Below, piece after piece: positions 6,845 through 9,117 of a stretch of DNA of 9,117 bases. The translations under genes and the position numbers were made by a program. The notes under the pieces were generated by a model. The model saw only the letters and a list, made by a program, of their open reading frames with translations. It was not told the DNA's origin and did no database searches. The DNA comes from JBAVQS01 sp049694275 (GTDB lineage Bacteria; Chloroflexota; Anaerolineae; UBA4142; SHND01), in the NCBI GenBank assembly GCA_049694275.1, contig JBAVQS010000296.1, positions 1 to 9,117 on the forward strand, read 5' to 3'. The first letter of the stretch is position 1, and each line of letters opens with the position of its first letter.

Positions 6845-7534
6845 ATGTCAGACAAGACGATATTGGTCGTAGACGACGAGCCGAATATCGGCGAGGTGGT
6901 CAGTCTTTATTTGGAACGAGCTGGCTATCGCGTCGTCGTGGCGCAGGACGGGCAGGCGGCGCTCCAGGCGCTCGACCGGGAACTGCCCGACCTGGTCGTC
7001 CTCGATTGGATGCTCCCCAAAATCGATGGGCTGGAGATTACGCGCCGGCTGCGCGCCGAAGGCGATATTCCCATCATTATGCTAACCGCCCGGAACAAGG
7101 AGGCGGATCGGATTGCCGGTCTCGAAAGCGGGGCGGACGATTACGTCGTCAAGCCGTTCAGCCCGCGCGAACTGGTCAGCCGCGTGAATGCTGTGCTGCG
7201 CCGGACGCGAGGCGTCGCGCCGGGAAACACGGAACAGCCGCTAGAGTTTGAGGGGCTGGCCATCGACCCGGGCGCCCACTCGGTGACGGTGAACGGACGG
7301 GCGCAGGTGCTGACTGCCAAAGAGTTTGCGCTGTTGTGGCTTTTGGCGCGCCACCCGCGCCAGGTCTTTACGCGCGAAAAACTACTCGACCTCGTGTGGG
7401 GACTGGCCGACTATATCGACCCGAGCACCGTGACAGTGCACATGCGCCGCCTCCGCGAAAAGATTGAGGTGGACCCTTCCAACCCACGTCACGTGCAAAC
7501 CGTGTGGGGCGTGGGATACCGGTTTGAGCCCTGA
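6845..7534 (+). CDS. OmpR/PhoB-family response regulator
   Basis: A 229-residue two-component DNA-binding regulator. The receiver domain (about 4-120) has the acidic pair Asp10/Asp11 in VVDDEPN, the phosphate-accepting Asp54 in VVLDWMLP, Thr81 in MLTARN and Lys103 in VVKPFSP; all catalytic positions are intact. A short linker (121-132) leads to the winged-helix DNA-binding domain (about 133-227) with LTAKEFALLWLL, the recognition-helix region STVTVHMRRLREKI, and the hairpin WGVGYRF. It follows msrQ after 36 bases with no terminator, and the kinase gene starts one base after its stop, so msrP-msrQ-regulator-kinase is probably one transcript. In E. coli the HprR regulator of the same family controls msrPQ under hypochlorite and peroxide stress; a similar role here is inferred from position only. 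Confidence 0.96.
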   Translation: MSDKTILVVDDEPNIGEVVSLYLERAGYRVVVAQDGQAALQALDRELPDLVVLDWMLPKIDGLEITRRLRAEGDIPIIMLTARNKEADRIAGLESGADDYVVKPFSPRELVSRVNAVLRRTRGVAPGNTEQPLEFEGLAIDPGAHSVTVNGRAQVLTAKEFALLWLLARHPRQVFTREKLLDLVWGLADYIDPSTVTVHMRRLREKIEVDPSNPRHVQTVWGVGYRFEP

Positions 7535-7535
7535 T

Positions 7536-8798
7536 ATGGAAATGAGCACACCGCGGCGCCAACCCGGCGCGGCAATTCTCCGGTCGCTGGCCGGCGTAGG
7601 CGTTTCGCTGGCGCTGGCGCTGTGGATTTTTTACCTGTTGATGCGCCCGCCGCTGGACGCGATGGGGGCGCTCGCCGCCTTTCTCGCGACCACGGCGGTG
7701 ATCTCGATCGCGGCAGGCTACGCGGCCTATCGCCTCGGCTGGATCCATCGCTCGCCGCGCATCCGGTGGACACTGCTGACCGGGTATGCCCTCTCCAGCC
7801 TCCTGACCTTTTTGAATGTCTGGGTGACCGCGCGGCTCATGTTCACCAGTGCGCACGACCTGATGCTGGCAACCGTCCTGCTCCTGTTTTCAGGCGGGAT
7901 CGCCATGTCGCTCGGCTATTTCCTGGCCAGCGCGATCACCGACCGCGTCCGCCTGCTGGATGCAGCGGCACGTGAACTGGCGAAGGGGAATTTGCAGGTG
8001 CAGGCGCCGGTGACCGGCGCGGACGAAGTGGCGAGCCTGGGGCATACGTTCAACGCAATGACGAAACAGCTCCAGGCGACCGACCGCAAGCAGCGCGAGC
8101 TGGATGCCATGCGGCGCGATCTGGTGGCGTGGGCGGGACACGACCTGCGCACGCCGCTTGCTTCTCTGCGCGTCACGGTCGAAGCGCTCGCCGATGGGGT
8201 GGTCTCGGACCCGGCGACGGTCGAGCGATATTTGCAGACGGCGCAGCGTGATATCCGGTCACTGTCACAACTGGTGGACGATCTATTCGAACTGGCCCAA
8301 CTCGACGCGGGTGGGCTGGTTTTGGAATGCGCCAACAATTCGCTGTCGGACCTCATCTCCGATACGGTCGAATCATTCTCGGCGCAGGCCGGGCAGCAAG
8401 GGGTGCGGTTGGAGGCGAGCAGCGCGCCCGGCGTAGACCCAGTGTATATGGATGCCTTGCAGATGGGCCGCGTGCTAAACAACCTAGTCAGCAATGCGCT
8501 GCGGCACACGCCTGCGGGCGGGACCGTAACCGTTCGCGCATACACGTCCCCATCCGGGGTTCAGGTGGAGGTCTCGGATACGGGCGAAGGAATCGCCGCA
8601 TCCGACCTGCCGCGTGTCTTTGAACGATTTTATCGCGGCGAGAAATCGCGCAGCCGTGCGACGGGCGGCGCAGGGTTGGGCCTCGCCATCGTGCGCGGCG
8701 TTGTCGAAGCGCACGGCGGAGCGATCAGTGTCGAAAGCGAGCCGCACCAAGGGAGCCGGTTTCACTTTTCACTCCCCCGCTCCGAACCCACGCATTAA
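7536..8798 (+). CDS. Membrane sensor histidine kinase (4 TM, HAMP, HisKA, HATPase)
   Basis: A 420-residue kinase that should phosphorylate the response regulator encoded one base upstream. Four hydrophobic helices at about 17-36, 43-65, 78-102 and 109-132 are joined by short loops, so there is no sizeable extracytoplasmic sensor domain. A HAMP linker (about 132-183) follows. The HisKA domain contains the phospho-accepting His202 in GHDLRTPL. The ATPase domain has the N-box RVLNNLVSNALRHTP (313-326), G1 DTGEG (348-352), the F-box-like FERFYRG (362-368) and G2 GGAGLGLAIV (377-386), so it appears catalytically complete. Met36, Met43, Met102, Met110 and Met124 lie in or beside the membrane helices. 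The ATG at 7536 is chosen because it follows the regulator stop directly; Met3 at 7542 is an alternative, and a longer in-frame start at 7464 would overlap the regulator. The ribosome site is poor, consistent with translational coupling. Confidence 0.95.
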   Translation: MEMSTPRRQPGAAILRSLAGVGVSLALALWIFYLLMRPPLDAMGALAAFLATTAVISIAAGYAAYRLGWIHRSPRIRWTLLTGYALSSLLTFLNVWVTARLMFTSAHDLMLATVLLLFSGGIAMSLGYFLASAITDRVRLLDAAARELAKGNLQVQAPVTGADEVASLGHTFNAMTKQLQATDRKQRELDAMRRDLVAWAGHDLRTPLASLRVTVEALADGVVSDPATVERYLQTAQRDIRSLSQLVDDLFELAQLDAGGLVLECANNSLSDLISDTVESFSAQAGQQGVRLEASSAPGVDPVYMDALQMGRVLNNLVSNALRHTPAGGTVTVRAYTSPSGVQVEVSDTGEGIAASDLPRVFERFYRGEKSRSRATGGAGLGLAIVRGVVEAHGGAISVESEPHQGSRFHFSLPRSEPTH

Positions 8799-8995
8799 CC
8801 CTCGCGGCCAGAACCCCAATAGCTTTTCGTTTGCATCCCCTCCCTCGCGGCGAGCAGGTTCCGCCAGGCGCGTTGGTTCCTTTTGCTGACCTATTCTTGG
8901 GTAACCTATCCGTTTTTCGTCAAGCAGGAACGGGATAGCATCGTTTACCAGGAATGTCCCCAACCCAGCATCTATCGCATTATGGCTTGAATATG
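8799..8995. other. Convergent intergenic region, no supported gene
   Basis: About 200 bases lie between the kinase stop and the modA stop, which face each other. The stretch is less GC-rich than the genes. I see no convincing terminator for either gene. CTATCCGTT (8906-8914) can pair with AACGGGATAG (8929-8938) with one bulged base and a 14-base loop, but no T-run follows. A + strand frame is open from 8823 to 8987 and reads WFLLLTYSWVTYPFFVKQE in its middle, but it has no good start. The - strand is also open here. A decayed gene or an interspersed repeat are possible. Confidence 0.4.
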
Positions 8996-9117
8996 CTACC
9001 GCTGGACGAATCCATACTGGGCCAGGAGGGCCTGTCCATCCGCCGAGAGCACAAAATCCACGAACTGCTGCGCCAGGTTGGAGTTGGCGCTGCTCTTAAT
9101 GACGGCAATGGGGTACG
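8996..9117 (-). CDS. modA: Molybdate ABC transporter substrate-binding protein ModA, C-terminal end (partial)
   Basis: Reading the - strand from the right edge gives 39 codons and a TAG stop at 8998-8996. The peptide begins YPIAVIKSSANSNLAQQFVD and ends FVLSADGQALLAQYGFVQR. This matches the C-terminal pattern of ModA-type binding proteins: a Y-P-I-A-V strand, a lysine turn, the A-x-x-F-V-D-F helix, S-x-D-G-Q-x-x-L and the terminal Y-G-F motif. ModA captures molybdate outside the membrane and hands it to the ModB/ModC transporter. The rest of the gene lies beyond the window. Tungstate-, sulfate- or phosphate-binding relatives have similar ends, but the Y-G-F ending and the preceding strand favour ModA. 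It converges on the msrPQ cluster, whose MsrP needs molybdenum cofactor. Confidence 0.82.
   Translation of the reverse strand, partial: YPIAVIKSSANSNLAQQFVDFVLSADGQALLAQYGFVQR

Noticed and set aside
7464..7535. A longer start for the histidine kinase overlapping the response regulator
   Set aside because: The 24 extra residues are an alternate-frame reading of the regulator's conserved C-terminus. The ATG at 7536, one base after the regulator stop, gives the normal short cytoplasmic lead-in to the first membrane helix.
8906..8938. A bulged stem-loop as a bidirectional terminator between the kinase and modA
   Set aside because: The stem has a bulge, a large loop and moderate GC content, and no T-run follows on either strand.

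Overview
The window is GC-rich bacterial DNA holding six genes. Five are complete on the + strand, and the sixth is the 3' end of a gene on the - strand that runs off the right edge. The style suggests Chloroflexota (Chloroflexi): lipoproteins with Thr/Ala/Pro-rich linkers, a very large BTAD/NB-ARC/TPR regulator, many GTG-, CTC- and CGC-rich codons, and a lipidated Tat-exported molybdoenzyme as expected for a cell without a classical confined periplasm. This assignment is inference from style; no marker gene is present.

Layout, left to right. (1) Positions 1-82 hold a strong hairpin and a near-consensus ribosome binding site. (2) A three-module secreted lipoprotein of unknown role lies at 83-1720 and is closed by a textbook intrinsic terminator at 1729-1761. 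(3) A 1106-residue BTAD/SARP-type regulator with an NB-ARC-like ATPase and eight 40-residue TPRs occupies 1826-5146. It has no visible Shine-Dalgarno sequence, but promoter-like elements abut its start. (4) After a 55-base gap comes a tight run: msrP (5202-6146), msrQ (6146-6808, sharing one base), an OmpR-type response regulator (6845-7534) and a histidine kinase (7536-8798). (5) About 200 bases follow with no gene I can support. (6) The last 39 codons of a - strand modA, a molybdate-binding protein, occupy 8996-9117.

How they fit together. MsrP and MsrQ form the known extracytoplasmic methionine sulfoxide repair system. MsrQ is a haem-b membrane protein that passes electrons to the molybdopterin enzyme MsrP, which reduces oxidised methionine in exported proteins. 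The two-component pair directly behind it is a natural candidate for controlling it, as HprRS does for msrPQ in E. coli, although the kinase here has four closely spaced membrane helices and no large external sensor domain. The modA end facing this cluster suggests that molybdate uptake is encoded beside a molybdenum enzyme. The BTAD/TPR protein upstream may be another regulator of the locus, but only proximity supports this.

I see no RNA genes, CRISPR arrays, transposases, phage genes or attachment sites. No wholly new system stands out. The most interesting points are the predicted lipid anchor on MsrP, the msrPQ-kinase-modA neighbourhood, the unusual linker in the BTAD regulator, and the multi-module lipoprotein.
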